Shown here in pieces: positions 1 to 11,700 of a stretch of DNA of 64,000 nucleotides (the first letter of the stretch is position 1; each line of letters opens with the position of its first letter). A model generated the notes under the pieces. It worked only from the letters and a program-made list of their open reading frames with translations. It had not been told where the DNA came from and did not search any database. Source of the stretch: Aselliscus stoliczkanus (lineage: Eukaryota > Chordata > Mammalia > Chiroptera > Hipposideridae); the NCBI GenBank assembly GCA_033961575.1, contig CM066732.1, forward strand, positions 67,866,687 through 67,930,686, in the 5' to 3' direction. The position numbers and the translations under genes are program-made.

Positions 1-133
1 AGTCTGTAGCTAACCATCCAGATAAAATATTGGCACTCAGCCACCAAGTGAATGTGTGTGCCAGGCCAGTAGTCACACAGATGTCTCCTTCCCAGCTTGT
101 GTCAAAATCTGTCATTGATGTTGGCAGCAGCAG
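1..133 (+). CDS. Candidate coding exon of an unidentified host gene (5' end outside window)
   Basis: One frame (first full codon at base 3) is open for 43 codons and ends two bases into a codon at a consensus splice donor, CAG|GTAAGT (exon ends at 133, phase 2 intron). The other two forward frames are stopped within the first 14 bases. The peptide is mixed in composition (it contains HPDKILALSHQ and VVTQMSPSQL), not repeat-derived, and matches none of the transposon proteins elsewhere in the window. The phase agrees with the candidate exon at 43978. I do not recognise the protein. An alternative is a chance open frame next to a chance donor, but the donor matches at every consensus position. 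Confidence 0.55.
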
Positions 134-369
134 GTAAGTCACTGTTTCAGGGATATAACTGCACTACAGAAATTATAAACCTTAATTTTCACCAAACATT
201 AAAAGGCTTGTTTGCTTTTTCTAAAGTAACATGCAAAGCAGTATTTTCCAAACTCTGATCTGTGGAGGATAACAAGCATTGTCTTTCATCAACCTGTGAT
301 GTAATGCGAATGTGATGTGAGGATTATGGAGGGAGTTTTTCATGAAGCTGAGGTTACTTTATTTAAAAG
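134..369 (+). other. Presumed intron start, no feature
   Basis: AT-rich sequence directly following the splice donor. I see no repeat or coding signal before the SINE at 379. Confidence 0.5.
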
Positions 370-378
370 TCTGTTATG

Positions 379-485
379 GACAGACCGAGTGGCGCCTGGT
401 TGGGTGCTGGCTTGCGAAGGCAGCAGCCCTGGTTCGGGTCCCACATATGAGGGCCAGTGACACTGCCCTCAAAAAAAATAAAAAC
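379..485 (+). mobile_element. Short tRNA-headed SINE
   Basis: The head GACCGAGTGGCGCCTGGTTG resembles a tRNA A box. A B-box-like GGTTCGGGTCC follows, then GAGGGCCAGTGACACTGCC and an A-rich tail. A 9-bp direct repeat TCTGTTATG (370-378 and 486-494) brackets it as target-site duplication. The A box is slightly degraded compared with the copy at 63851, so this is an older insertion. Confidence 0.85.
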
Positions 486-494
486 TCTGTTATG

Positions 495-1349
495 TTCTGA
501 AATTATGTACTTGTACTTTTGGGTGTTCATACATTCTTTCCTTTACAACATAATAATAGATTTTTTTAAATGCCTCCATTAAATTAATAATAATGATAAT
601 CAGTAAAATTACATGTGAATTACCTATTTGGTGATTATCCAAGTGCTGGAAACCACTGACTGAAAGAATGTGAGCTTTTTATGTACTAGATATGCTCTTT
701 AAAGCTATAGTCAGAAAGTTTACTAATTGTTTTCCACTAAACATTGTCACTTAATAAATGATTCCTATGAAAACACTGTGGAAATGAGAAGATAATTACC
801 CAGCTTTGTCAAACAATATGGAATAGATTAATATGCTTCATTGATGTGTGGAAGACAACATTTGGAACCTTTAACAGACAGCTTCTGCAACTCAGGACCC
901 CAAAGTTTCCAGTTGTCAACAGCAACGCCTCTTTTTCAGGTTATTGATTGGCACTGAAAGGCATGTGGCTCTTCAAATTGTATTTAATGTACTACAACAG
1001 AATGAAAGACAAGAGGGTTTTTATGCATTGTCTGCTGCCCTACTATGTCTTCAGGAAACAAGTTTACATGATTTTCTACCAGGCTTTTCATCTTTTTTGT
1101 AAAGACATGTATTGTAGATGCCCTCCAAACACTTGTGTGCTCTCACACAAATGGTGTTTGCCATAACCCAGATGCCTAATGTACAACTGAAATGGAATGG
1201 GATCAGAGTTATTGAGGGGTGAAGACAACCTGTTAATATGCACTGTGCACACTGGGCCCAAAATTAGTGCTTCACCATTTTTAGAAATTAGGTTCTCAAG
1301 TGTCATATGAATAACCACTACATGTCATTGCAAGATTGCTATAAGGATA
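495..1349. other. Intronic or intergenic DNA, no feature recognised
   Basis: Unique-looking AT-rich sequence. Short open frames here have no splice context or recognisable motifs. Confidence 0.4.
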
Positions 1350-4300
1350 AGGAAGCATACTTTTTAAAAAAATTCTTTTATTGTGAAATAAACATTTTTT
1401 TGTTTTTAAATTAGTTTCAGGTGTAAAACACAGTGCAATAGTTATACTTTTTACCACTCAAAGTGACAACTCCCCTTCCCCAATTGGCCACCACACTCCT
1501 TGCCGCATATCATACATATCTATTACAATTCCCTTGACTCCTTTTCCACAGTGTACTCCACATCCCACGACTATCTATATATTCAATTACAGTTGGCATT
1601 CAATATTACACAACATCAGTTTCAGGTATACAGTGCAGTGATCAAGCCTCTACTCCATCCATGAAGTGGTCTCCCTAACAAGACATGTGACCATTTGACA
1701 CCCCACAAAATATTTACATTATTATATTCCCGAACTCTCTTTCATATCCTTGTGGCAATATTGCAGTTATCTATTTATGCTGTCTAATCCCTTCCCCTTC
1801 ACCCTCTTCCCCACGCCCTCCCAACTAGCAACCATCAGTTTTTCCTCTGTATCTATGAGACTGTTTCTGTTTACTTTGCTTCATTCAGTTTTTTAGATTC
1901 CACATATAAATGAGATCATATGGTATTTGTCTTTCTCTGACTGACTTATTTCACTTAACATAATAGTCTCTAGGTCCATCCATATCATTGCAAATGGTAT
2001 GATTTCATTTTTCTTTATAGAAGAATAATACTCCATTGTATAAATGTACCACAATTTCTTAATCCAGTCATCTACCGATGGTCATTTCGGTTGTTTCCAA
2101 GTCTTGGCTATTGTAAATAACACTGCAATAAACATAGGGGTGCATATATTTTTTCGAATTAGCATCTTGGATTCTTCTGGGTAGATACCCAAGAGTAGAA
2201 TTGCTGGGTCAAAAGGTAATTCCATTTCCAGTTTTTTGAGATACCTCCATACTGATTTCCATAATGTCTGCACAAATCTGCAGTCTCACCAACAGTGCAC
2301 CAGGGTTCCCTTTTCTCCACAGCCTCGCCAGTACTTGTTGTTTGTTGATTAATTGATGATGGCCATTTTCACAGGAGTGAGGTGGTATCTCATTGTGGTT
2401 TTTATTTGCTGCATTTCTCTGATGATTAGTGAGGTTGAACATTTTTCATATGCCTGTTGGCCATCTGTATTTCCTCTTTACAGAAATGTCTCTTCATATC
2501 ATGTGCCCATTTTTTAATTGGATTTTTGGTGTTGAGTTTCATGAGTGGTTTATAAATTTTGGATATTAACCCCTTATCAGATATATTGTTGGCAAATATC
2601 TTCTCCTATTCAGTAGGCTGCCTTTTTGTTTTACTGATGATTTCCTTTGCTGTGAAAAAACTTTTAGGTTTGATGTAATCCCATATTTCATTTTTTCTCG
2701 TATTTTCCTAGCCAGAGGGGATATATCAGTAAAAATATTACTCAAAGTCATGTCTGCAAACTTACTACCCATGTTTTCTTCTAGGAGTTTTATGGTTTCA
2801 GGTCTTACATTTAAGTCTTTAAGCCATTTTGAGTTTGTTCTCGTATATGGTGTAAGGAGGTGGTCCATTTTCATTTTTTTAGACGTGTCAGTCCAATTTT
2901 CCAAGCACCATTTATTAAATAGACTATCTTTACTCCAATGTAAATTCTTGCTTCCCATGTCATAGATTAAATGACCATATAGGGATGGGTTTACTTCTGG
3001 GCTCTCTAGTTTTGTTCTATTGGTCTATGTATCTGTTTTAATGCCAGGACCATACTGTTTTGATTACTGTAGCCTTGTAGTGTGTTTTGATGTCAGGTAG
3101 TGTGATGCCTCCCACTTTGTTCTTATTTCTCAAGTTTGCCGTGGCTATTTGGGGTGTTTTGTGGTTCCATCTAAATTTTAGGATTCTATGTTCTATTTCT
3201 GAGAAAAATGTCCTTGGTAGTTGGATTGGAATTGCATTGAATCTACATATTGCCTTAGGTAGTATTGACATTTTAACTATATTAATTCTTCCTATCCATG
3301 AACATGGTATGTATTTCCATTTATTTGTATCTTCTTTGATTTCTCTCTTCAGTGTCTCATAATTGTCTGAGTACAGGTCTTTTACTTCTTTAGTTAAATT
3401 GATTCCTAAATATTTTATTGTTTTTAAAGCAATTGTAAAAGGGATTGATTTCCTGATTTATTCTTCTGATAGTTTATTATTGGAGAATACAAATACAACT
3501 GATTTCTGACTATTAATTTTGTATCCTTCTACCTTACCAAATTCATTTATCAGTTCTAGCAGTTTTAGGTGGAGTCTTTGGGATTTTCTATATATAGTAT
3601 CATGTCATCTGCATATAATGACAATTTTACTTCCTCTTTTCCAATCTGTATGCCTTTTGTTTCATTTTCTTGTCTAATTGCTGTGGCGAGAACTTCCAGA
3701 ACTATGTTGAATAGAAGTGGTGAAAGTGGGCAGCCTTGTCTTGTTCCTAATTTAAGGGGAAAGCTTTTAGCCTTTCCCCATTGAGTACGATGTTTGCTGT
3801 GGGCTTATCATATATGGCCTTTATTATGTTGAGATATGATCCCACTATTCCCACTTTGCTAAGAGTTTTTTTTTTTATCATAAATGGCTGCTGGATTTTG
3901 TCAAATGCTTTTTGTACATCTTTTGATAGGATCATATGATTTTTATTTTTCACTTTGTTAATGTGATGTATTATGTAATTGATCTGCAGATATTGAACCA
4001 ACCTTGCATACCAGGAATGAATCCCACTTGATCGTGGTGTATAATCTTTTTAATGTGATGCTGAATTCGGTTTGCTAGCATTTTGTTGAGATTTTTACAT
4101 CTATGTTCATTAGGGATATTGGCCTGTAATTTTCCTTTTTTGTAATATCTTTGTCTGACTTTGGAATCAGGGTGATAGTGGCTTCATAGAAAGAATTTGG
4201 GAGCCTTCCCTCCTTGTGTCCTTGTGTATTTTTTGGAATAGTTTCAGGAGAATATGTTAATTCTTTTTTGAATGTTTTGTAAAATTCACCTGTGAAGCCA

Positions 4301-4655
4301 TCTGGTCCAGGACTTTTGTTTTTTGGAAGATTGTTGATTACTGATTCAATTTCTTTGGCAGTAATCAGTCCGTTCAGAGTTTCTGTTTCTTTTTGGTTCA
4401 GACTTGGTAGATTGTATGCCTCTAGAAATTCATCCATTTCTTCCAGATTTTCAAATTTGTTAGCATATATTTGCTCGTAGTATTTTCTTAAAATTTTCTG
4501 TATTTTTGTGGTATCTGTTTGTCACTTCTCTTTAATTTCTGATTTATTAATTTTGGTCCTCTCTCTCATTATTTTTGGTGAGTCTGGCTAAGGGTTTGTC
4601 AATTTTGTTTATCTTTTTAAAAAACCAGCTCTTGGTTTCATTGATCTTTTGTATT

Positions 4656-4756
4656 TTTTTTTTTTTTGTGAGGGTAATGTCACTGGCCCGCATACGTGGG
4701 ACCAGGGCCGCTGGCTTCCTAAGCCAGTGCTTAACCACTCCGCCACTCGGCGGCCC
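4656..4756 (-). mobile_element. Short tRNA-headed SINE inside L1-A
   Basis: On the minus strand it reads GCCGCCGAGTGGCGGAGTGG, then the GGGCCAGTGACATTACCCTC end and an A-tail (T-run at 4656-4668). TGTATT is duplicated at 4650-4655 and 4757-4762. It lies within ORF2 of L1-A and so post-dates that L1. Confidence 0.85.
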
Positions 4757-5817
4757 TGTATTGGTTTTTTGTTCTCTATTTCATTTATTTCTGCTCTGGT
4801 CTTTATAATTTCCTTCCTTATACTCCCCTTAGGCTTGTTTTGCTGTTCTTTTTAGAGTTCCCTTAGGTGTAAAGATAGATTTGAGATTGTTCTTGCTTCT
4901 TTAGAGAGGCCTGCACTGCTATGAACCTCCCTCTTAGGACTGCTTTTGCTGCGTCCCAGCGATGTTGGTTCGTGGTGTTATTATTTTCGTTTGTCTTGAG
5001 GTAATTTTTGATTTCCTCCTTAATCTCATTTTTGACCCACTCCCTAAATAGTAGCATGTTATTTAGCCTCCATGTATTTGTAAGCTTTCCAGATTTCTTC
5101 TTATAATTGAATTCTAGTTTCATAGTATTGTGGTCAGAGAAGACACTTGATATGATTTCAATCTTCTTAAATTTGTTGAGACTTGTTTTGTGGCCTAAGA
5201 TGTGCTCTATCTTGGAAAATGTTCCATGTGCACTTGAGAGGAATGTATATTCTGTAGCTTTGGGGTGAAAAGCTCTAAAAATATCAATTAAATCTAGCTG
5301 GTCTAAAGTTTCATTTAAGGCCCACTGTGTCTGTGTTAATTTTCTGTCTGGAGAATCTGTCCATTGGTGACATGGGGTGTTGAAGTGCCCTACTATGATA
5401 GTGTTACTATTGATCTCTGTCTTTATGTCTGTCAAAATCTGTTTTATATATTTAGGAGCTCCTATATTGTAGTGCCCTTCTTTGTCTTTTATTGTGGTCT
5501 TCATTTTAAAGTCTATTTTATCTGAAATAAGTATTCTTACACCAGCTTTTTTCTCATTTGCATTTGTGTTAAATATCTTATTCCATCCCTTTACTTTCAG
5601 TCTCTGTGTGTCTTTTGATCTGAGATGAGTCTCCTGTAGACAGCATATGCATGGGTCCTGTTTTCTTATCCACCCAGCCCAGCCACTGTCTGTCTTTTGA
5701 TTGGAGTATTTAGCCCATTCACATTCAAAGTGATTACTGATAGGTGCATATTTATTGCTATTTTGTTTTTTGTATTTCTTGTGTTCCTGGGTTAGCTTGT
5801 TTTCCCCTTTCTTCTAT

Positions 5818-6690
5818 TTAAAAAAGCCCTTTTGACATTTTCTGCAATGCTGGCTTGGTGGTAATGAACTCCTTAAGCTTATTTTTTTCTGAGAAGCTCT
5901 TGATCTCTCCTTCAATTTTAAGTGATAGCCATACTGGGTAGAGCAATCTTGGTTGTAGGCCTTTATTTTGCATCACTTTGAATATCTCCTGCCACACTCT
6001 TCTGGCCTGCAGAGTTTCTGTAAACAAGTCAGCTTTTAGTCTTATATAGGAGTTCTTTTGTATGTAACCTGCTGCCTTTCTCTTGCTGTTTTTAGGATTC
6101 TGTCTTTCTCTTTATGCTTTGCCATTTTAAGTATGATGTGTCTTGGTGTGGGTCTGTTTGGATTCAGCCTATTTGGAACTCTCTGCACATCCTGGGCTTG
6201 TATGTCGATTTCCTTTACCAGAGTATGGAAGTTTTCAGTCATTATTTCTTTAAATACATTCTCAATCCCTTGCTGCTTCTTTTCTCCTTCTGGTATTCCT
6301 ATGATGTTAAGCTTGTTGTGTTTCATGTTGTCCCAGAGGTCTCTTAAACTATTTTCATTCTTTCTAATTCTTTTTTCTTTTTGTTTTTCCAACTAGGTGA
6401 TTTCTGCTATTTTGTCTTCTAATTCACTGATCCGCTCCTCTGCTTCATATAATCTACTTTTGATTCCTTCAAATGTGTTCTTCTTTCAGTTATTCTATTC
6501 TTTAGTTCTCACTGGTTGTTTTTTATGGTTTCCCTATCCTTCTTTATGCCTCGCTAAGTTCCTTAAACATTTTTATCATCAGTGTTCTAAACTCTGTCTC
6601 TGAAAGTTTGGATACCTCTGTTTCATTTAGTTCCATTTCTAGAATTTTCTTCTGATATTTTACTTGGGACATGTTTCTTTGTTTCTTCAT
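5818..6690 (-). pseudogene. L1-A ORF1 remnant (ORF1p, RNA-binding chaperone)
   Basis: The start ATG at 6690 (MKKQRNMSQV) matches the ORF1 starts of the other L1s here. Coiled-coil, RRM (contains NIIGIPEGE and PRHIILKMAK) and C-terminal domain sequence can be followed to 5818 in three separate frames, so frameshifts and stops break it. The intact homologues at 16372-17244 and 29735-30610 are 290-291 residues. Confidence 0.85.
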
Positions 6691-6735
6691 TCTGGCTGTC
6701 ATTCTGTGAATGCTTCGATTTATTAAGCAGATCAC

Positions 6736-7050
6736 CTCTGCTGGCAGATGGCCACGTGCTCCCAGCTGCAGTAGTTTCCAGGAGCCAGCAGTGCCTCAGC
6801 CTGTGATTATCCTTATAGGCTCCTTGAAACTGGGGGTTGGGGGGCTAAAAAATTAATTATTTGCCTCTCACCCTCTCACCATGTGTGTGTGTTATTGTAG
6901 AGTGGGTCTTTCTGTCATCACAGGAAGGCATTCCAGGATGTAGGAACAACTCCCCTTGAACAAAGTCAAGCAGGCCAAGGATTTATTAAAAGAAAGACAA
7001 TATATTCCCAAAATGCCAGAGTGGATAAGCCCAGGAGGAGAACAAGTGCC
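6736..7050 (-). promoter_or_regulatory. Heterologous 5' end of L1-A
   Basis: This 315-bp stretch lies inside the L1-A target-site duplications but is unlike the 5' UTRs of the other L1s in the window. On the minus strand it contains AATAAA (TCTTTTAATAAATCCTTGG), a short CA run and a C-rich patch, and ends CAGCAGAG directly before GTGATC, the point where the other L1s have their splice acceptor. It could be an exon of another transcription unit, possibly LTR-derived, spliced to L1, or an unfamiliar L1 promoter type. Confidence 0.5.
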
Positions 7051-7066
7051 AGGAAGCATACTTTTT

Positions 7067-7342
7067 TGTGTGTCGTTGCAGTTTCTGTAGAACTCTTAAT
7101 CCTAACTTAGCTCACTATGCTGGAAAGCTGAATAAATACATCTTATCCAGGAATTAGGTTTGTAAGGTTGAATGACTGCAGGTGATATTTGAAGCAAAAG
7201 GATTTTTCATTCCCACTTTACCAGAAAAGCAAAAATTTACCAAGTGTGGGTAAAATATGCTATGGAAATTCTCTTTCTTATAGAATACAGTTTGCTTGTC
7301 ATATTTCTATGAGATCATTTTTAGAATATAGTAAACATTTTT
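7067..7342. other. Unassigned sequence
   Basis: A short unique-looking stretch between L1-A and the first long SINE. No feature recognised. Confidence 0.4.
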
Positions 7343-7349
7343 CTGGATG

Positions 7350-7771
7350 TTTTTTTTTTTTCTTTTTAAAGATTTTATTGGGGAATTGGGGGAGGGGAAC
7401 AGACAAGTTGCTGTCCTTTTGTTCTTCAGTATAGTTGTGGAGGATGTTGCTTCACTGGCCCATGTTGGTATTATTGTTGTGCTCTTCCCTGGTGAGAAGA
7501 TTGGTTGCTGGCCCCTGGATAGCTGCTCTGGCAGCTCATGCCAGTTGCCAGCCACTCATAGTACCTCATGGCAGCCCACTGCAGCAGGGGCTGCAGCCTA
7601 TGCCATCTCCAGGGACTCATGGCAGCCTAGCTCCAGGTCAAGCTGTTGTTCACCATCTTAGTTGTGGAGGGTGTAATATCACTGGCCCTCATGTAGGATC
7701 TGAAACAGGGCCCTGCTGCGCAGAGCTGGCGTCCCAAACCAACTCTTAACCAATGCACCATTCGGCTGGCC
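7350..7771 (-). mobile_element. Long SINE (about 420 bp), minus strand
   Basis: The minus strand starts with the same tRNA-like head as the short SINEs (GGGCCAGCCGAATGGTGCAT) and continues past GGCCAGTGATATTACACCCTC into a 300-bp body with repeated CAGC/CTGC-rich segments. It ends near CAATAAAATCTTTAAAAAG plus A-tail. CTGGATG is repeated at 7343-7349 and 7772-7778. The same architecture recurs at 9539, 22922, 40040 and 46478. Confidence 0.85.
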
Positions 7772-7778
7772 CTGGATG

Positions 7779-9523
7779 ATTCTTATATTACTGGATTTGT
7801 GGAAACTTTTAATGTGTGAGATTGAAAAGTTACCTTATAGCAACTAATTTGGTTGAGAACATCACTTTAATTAAGCATTAAGGTTTGTCTTACCCTCCTC
7901 CAAGAACATTACATAATAAGCACTCCTTCAGCCATGCCCACTTTGGTTTCAAAACAATATAGATGTTTCATGAACGTGATAATGATTTTGAAAAAAATAA
8001 TTTAAATATGAAATGTCAGTCTAGTCTTATTTGAAATGTCAGTAATGATCTCAATAGATTAATCTTCCCTAAAAAAGAATTAAACATTTGATAATAGTAA
8101 ATATTCTTATGCTATAAAGCTTTCAGGAAAAAGAGGGGATATAAAATAAAAATTAAAATTAAATGCCATTAATTTTCATAGCAATAATGGTTTTTTCCAT
8201 GTTTTCTCTCTCCTCTTCTTTCACTTCTCTGCTTTCAATCTTACTACTACTCCTTTTACTTTTCTCTTTTATTTGAATATTTTTTTCTTTCAGTCGCTCA
8301 GATCTCTGAGTATAAAGTCTCTGTTTTTCCCCTGTGCAGCACTGATTGCAAGAAGTTTGTTGCTGAGGCGAAATATCTATTTCTGGAAACATTGTAGCTT
8401 AAATTTTAAAGAAATCTAAAAGAAAACAAGTGCTACCTGGAAGCAAAGACATAACCGTGATTTTCTCATGGGGACCATTCTAACATGACTTCACTTTCCA
8501 TCAAGAAAAGTCTCATTCATGAAAACACATCCATAAAATCTACATAACTTCCAAACAAATGAGATATGTACTGATAATAAGCAAAGTAAATTAAAATGAA
8601 CCATAAACCTTTCCTTCTTCCAAAAATTGATTGTACTATTATCTTTGGCAAATCTTTCACTAATTCTTCTTATTATTTTTTTACTTTTGTAATAACATTT
8701 GGATTGAATTTCCTCTAGAGTATTTCAGAATCTTACAGAGCAGTAAAATAGGCAGCTAATTAATGTTTTCAGTAGGCTGAGAAATTTGAAAATTTCAGTT
8801 TTATTTCATGAGTGGTATCAACCCAACCTTCTCTATTGTTTATTTCTTCATCTTCCTGTGAACTCATTATTTTATTCTTATGTTATTTATTGTAAGCCTC
8901 TCAAAAAAGAATGGTTTGTTCTGCAAAGCTTAAGTAAGGGACTTTTAGAATTGACAAGATCAAATGAAAGAAAAAAACAAACAAAAAATATCCCAACAGG
9001 ACAAAGTAAAATAACTTTAAAAATAACTATGATGTGTTAAATGTAAACTACCGAGGTGAACATTTATGTAGATCACGCAACTGGGATGTATAAGGTACCA
9101 AAAGGCAAAGTTAGCACAGGCTGATCAATAATGCTGTCTTCAAATAAGAAAAGTTTGAAACAGACTTTGTAGATGGGTAAAAGTTTTCCCCTCAGCACTT
9201 TTCAGTACAAATCATTTTCCCCTCTCTTTTCTGCTGTGGTTGAGTAGGTTAGCCAATAGCAGAATATTTATTTTTTTATTTATCTATATATTTATTTATT
9301 ACTTTAAAACTGTCTTACCTGGGTTAATATACATCAATCAAGGTGGTGCTTGGAAGGGACTAAATAGCTATAAACTCTTCCACATGTTTACTCCTTGCTG
9401 TAGCTTAGAAAATGTGAGCTTCATTCCTTACATGTTTTACAGTTATGACCTGGTTTATAAAGGAATCTGAGGGCAATGGCATTTTTATATTCATGTTCTC
9501 TAGCTCTCATGCAGTCAGTCGCT
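7779..9523. other. Intronic or intergenic DNA, no feature recognised
   Basis: AT-rich sequence. I see no convincing exon, repeat family or RNA gene. Confidence 0.4.
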
Positions 9524-9538
9524 ATGCAGTACCATTCT

Positions 9539-9960
9539 TTTTTTTTTTTTTTTTTTTTAAGATTTAATTGAGGAATCGGGGAAAGGGAACAGACAAGTTG
9601 CTGTCTTTTTGTTTTTTTGTTCTTCAGTCTAGTTGCGGAGGACATTGCTTCACTGGTCCATGTTGGTATCGTCATCGTGTTCTTCCCAGATGAGGCAGAT
9701 AGGTCGCCAGCCTCTGGACGGTTGCTCACTGCGGCTATTGGCAGCTCACGCTGGCTGCCGGCCACTCACTGTAGCCTTTGGCAGCCCACTGCAGCAGGGA
9801 CTGCAGCCTACACCGTCGCCGGGGCTCACACAGCCCAGCTCCAGGTGGAGCTGTTGTTATCTGTAGAGGACAGTGTCACTGGCCCTCATATGTGGGATCC
9901 GAACTGGGGCTGCTGGCATCCCCAAACGAGCTCTTAACCAATGAGCCACTCGGCTGGCCC
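9539..9960 (-). mobile_element. Long SINE, minus strand, precise TSD
   Basis: A perfect 15-bp duplication ATGCAGTACCATTCT (9524-9538 and 9961-9975) encloses a complete copy: head GGGCCAGCCGAGTGGCTCAT, the shared CCAGTGACACTGTCCTC block, the CAGC-rich body, and a tail ending in AATTAAATCTT and an A-run (T-run from 9539). It is one of the better-preserved long copies. Confidence 0.9.
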
Positions 9961-9975
9961 ATGCAGTACCATTCT

Positions 9976-11321
9976 ATCACAATGTCTTTTGAAGCAGGGT
10001 CCATGAACAATTAGAGTTCTTTAGGCCTCTTACAGGATGTTCTAAAATGCAAGAATCAGCCAATATCTTTTTGAAATTCCCAGTCAAGACGGGCAGAAAA
10101 GGGATTAGAAGTAGGGCAGTGATAGGTATTGTTTTATTGCAACGGGTTGATTGCGGTAGTTCCCTGGATCTCACATCTCTTCTTCCACGCACATACTCTT
10201 CCTGCCCTCTCCTTTCTCCTCAAAATGACAAAGACGGTGCTCTGCTGTCTGGGAGAACTCATTTTAAAGGATCAACTCTGTTACAGCTCTTTTGCTGATT
10301 AATGCAAAGGCTGGGGGCATTCTGGGGAAATCTGAATTCTAGCAATGGCATCTACTGATGTATTTACTCATACTGGAGTTGAAACTGTGGGAGGATTTTG
10401 TAAACTGTAAGCTACATTTACATTGTAAAGTATTAGTTGGTTGTTTACCTGACACTAAGAATAATTTGATTAATATGAGTAAATATTATATATCCATCAG
10501 CTGTTTATTTGGTCATTAACAGTGCATTAAAATAACTTATGTGTTTTTTCTCACATTTCATTAAGGAGAGTCTACTTTTTTAGAGTGTTGTGAAAATCTT
10601 TAATAGTACCTTTTCTTCTGTAAACGAACCATGGAACTTTCAGGCACTGCCCAGAGGAGAGAAATGGTCATTAAGTACCTATTCTTCAAAGGCACTTTGT
10701 ATTTCTAATACATATTAAATACATGCTAATCCTATAAAACAAGAAAAAAGTTGGAAACTAAAAATTAAACCCAAACAGGCACTTATTTAAATAACTACTC
10801 ATTGAAATAGCTTTTTTATTTTCCCAATTATAAAAGATAATAATTGAAATCATAGGCAATAAAGCTATATGTATGGTAGTGAATTTCAACAAAGCAAAGA
10901 TGAGAGATTAGAGGTAAAAAGGAAGCTAGAGCAGGAGCTAAGACTGCGTTTCTTCACACATCAGGTCTTATTCTACTATTTGAATTAAAGAACTTACATT
11001 AACAAATGGAAAAATAGATTAATTATGAATATAGTGACATTTTGGCTGTATTTTATAAGCAATTTATGTGATATTTAATGTTGTTGCATGACTATATTAT
11101 TTTTATACTCATAGATGATATCTCTTAAAGAGTAAACATGTGTTTAGATATTGGATATAATTTTAACTAAACAGTTTTACATTTAATTAATTTTGTAACA
11201 TGTTTCAAAGAGTTTCATTTCAGTTGTAATATGGTGTTTTTGATGATGTCATCTTTCCCAGCTTCTTCTCTTACTATTTTGGTTGTTAAGTGTTTACTTA
11301 ACAAATAGCATTGGGATGTCT
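9976..11321. other. Intronic or intergenic DNA, no feature recognised
   Basis: Unique-looking AT-rich sequence. Small open frames near 10.0-10.3 kb lack splice context. Confidence 0.4.
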
Positions 11322-11700
11322 GTGCATTCTTCATTCATTATTCAACCAATATTTGTTTAGCACTTGCTATGTGCCAGGCACTGTTCTAAACCTTGGGCAT
11401 ATAGCTGTGAAAACATGAAATAAATTTTCTATTCTTGTGCAGTTTATCTTCTAGCAAAAAAGACAGAACATATATAAATAGACAAGCAAATATAAAAACA
11501 TAACGCCAGGTGATGTATTATAAAGAAAATAAAGGAAGGAGATAGCAAATGATAGAGTGCACCTTTTTTAGAGAGGCAGTAGAATGTTTTAAACAAAATC
11601 CTAGAAGGAGATGAGGGAGTGAGCCAAGTAACTATCTAAGGAAAAGGTGTACTTGAAGAATTAGAAGTAAGATAAAGACAAAACACTCTATCTATTAGGA
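11322..11700 (-). mobile_element. Ancient L2 LINE 3' end
   Basis: The segment starts TTCATTCATTATTCAACC and continues through TATGTGCCAGGCACTGTTCT, the complement of the well-known L2 3' terminus, then runs into the upstream L2 sequence (AAGGAGATAGC...). It is heavily diverged. Confidence 0.7.

Larger units (their letters stand above)
1366..7050 (-). mobile_element. L1-A: near full-length LINE-1, minus strand, broken ORFs
   Basis: A perfect 16-bp duplication AGGAAGCATACTTTTT flanks it (1350-1365 and 7051-7066). Reading the minus strand: a heterologous 5' end (7050-6736), about 45 bp shared with the other L1s, ORF1 from 6690 to about 5818, ORF2 from about 5750 to 1950, then a G-rich 3' UTR and A-tail next to 1366. 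Recognisable pieces include an ORF1 RRM block (6042-6392), an endonuclease block with the GHFNTP site (4863-5504, altered from the usual GDFNTP), reverse-transcriptase thumb and the C-terminal region. Stops and frameshifts break all frames. A SINE at 4656-4756 interrupts ORF2. The element is dead. Confidence 0.92.

Noticed and set aside
3747..5504. Several separate minus-strand genes
   Set aside because: These frames are pieces of one interrupted L1 ORF2 (L1-A), as the collinear homology to L1-C ORF2 shows.
7350..7771. Open frames of about 80-100 codons repeated near 7.4, 9.6, 22.9, 40.1 and 46.5 kb, suggesting a small gene family
   Set aside because: They are translations of the long SINE. 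The repeated unit has an A-tail and TSDs, and its frames are not preserved from copy to copy.
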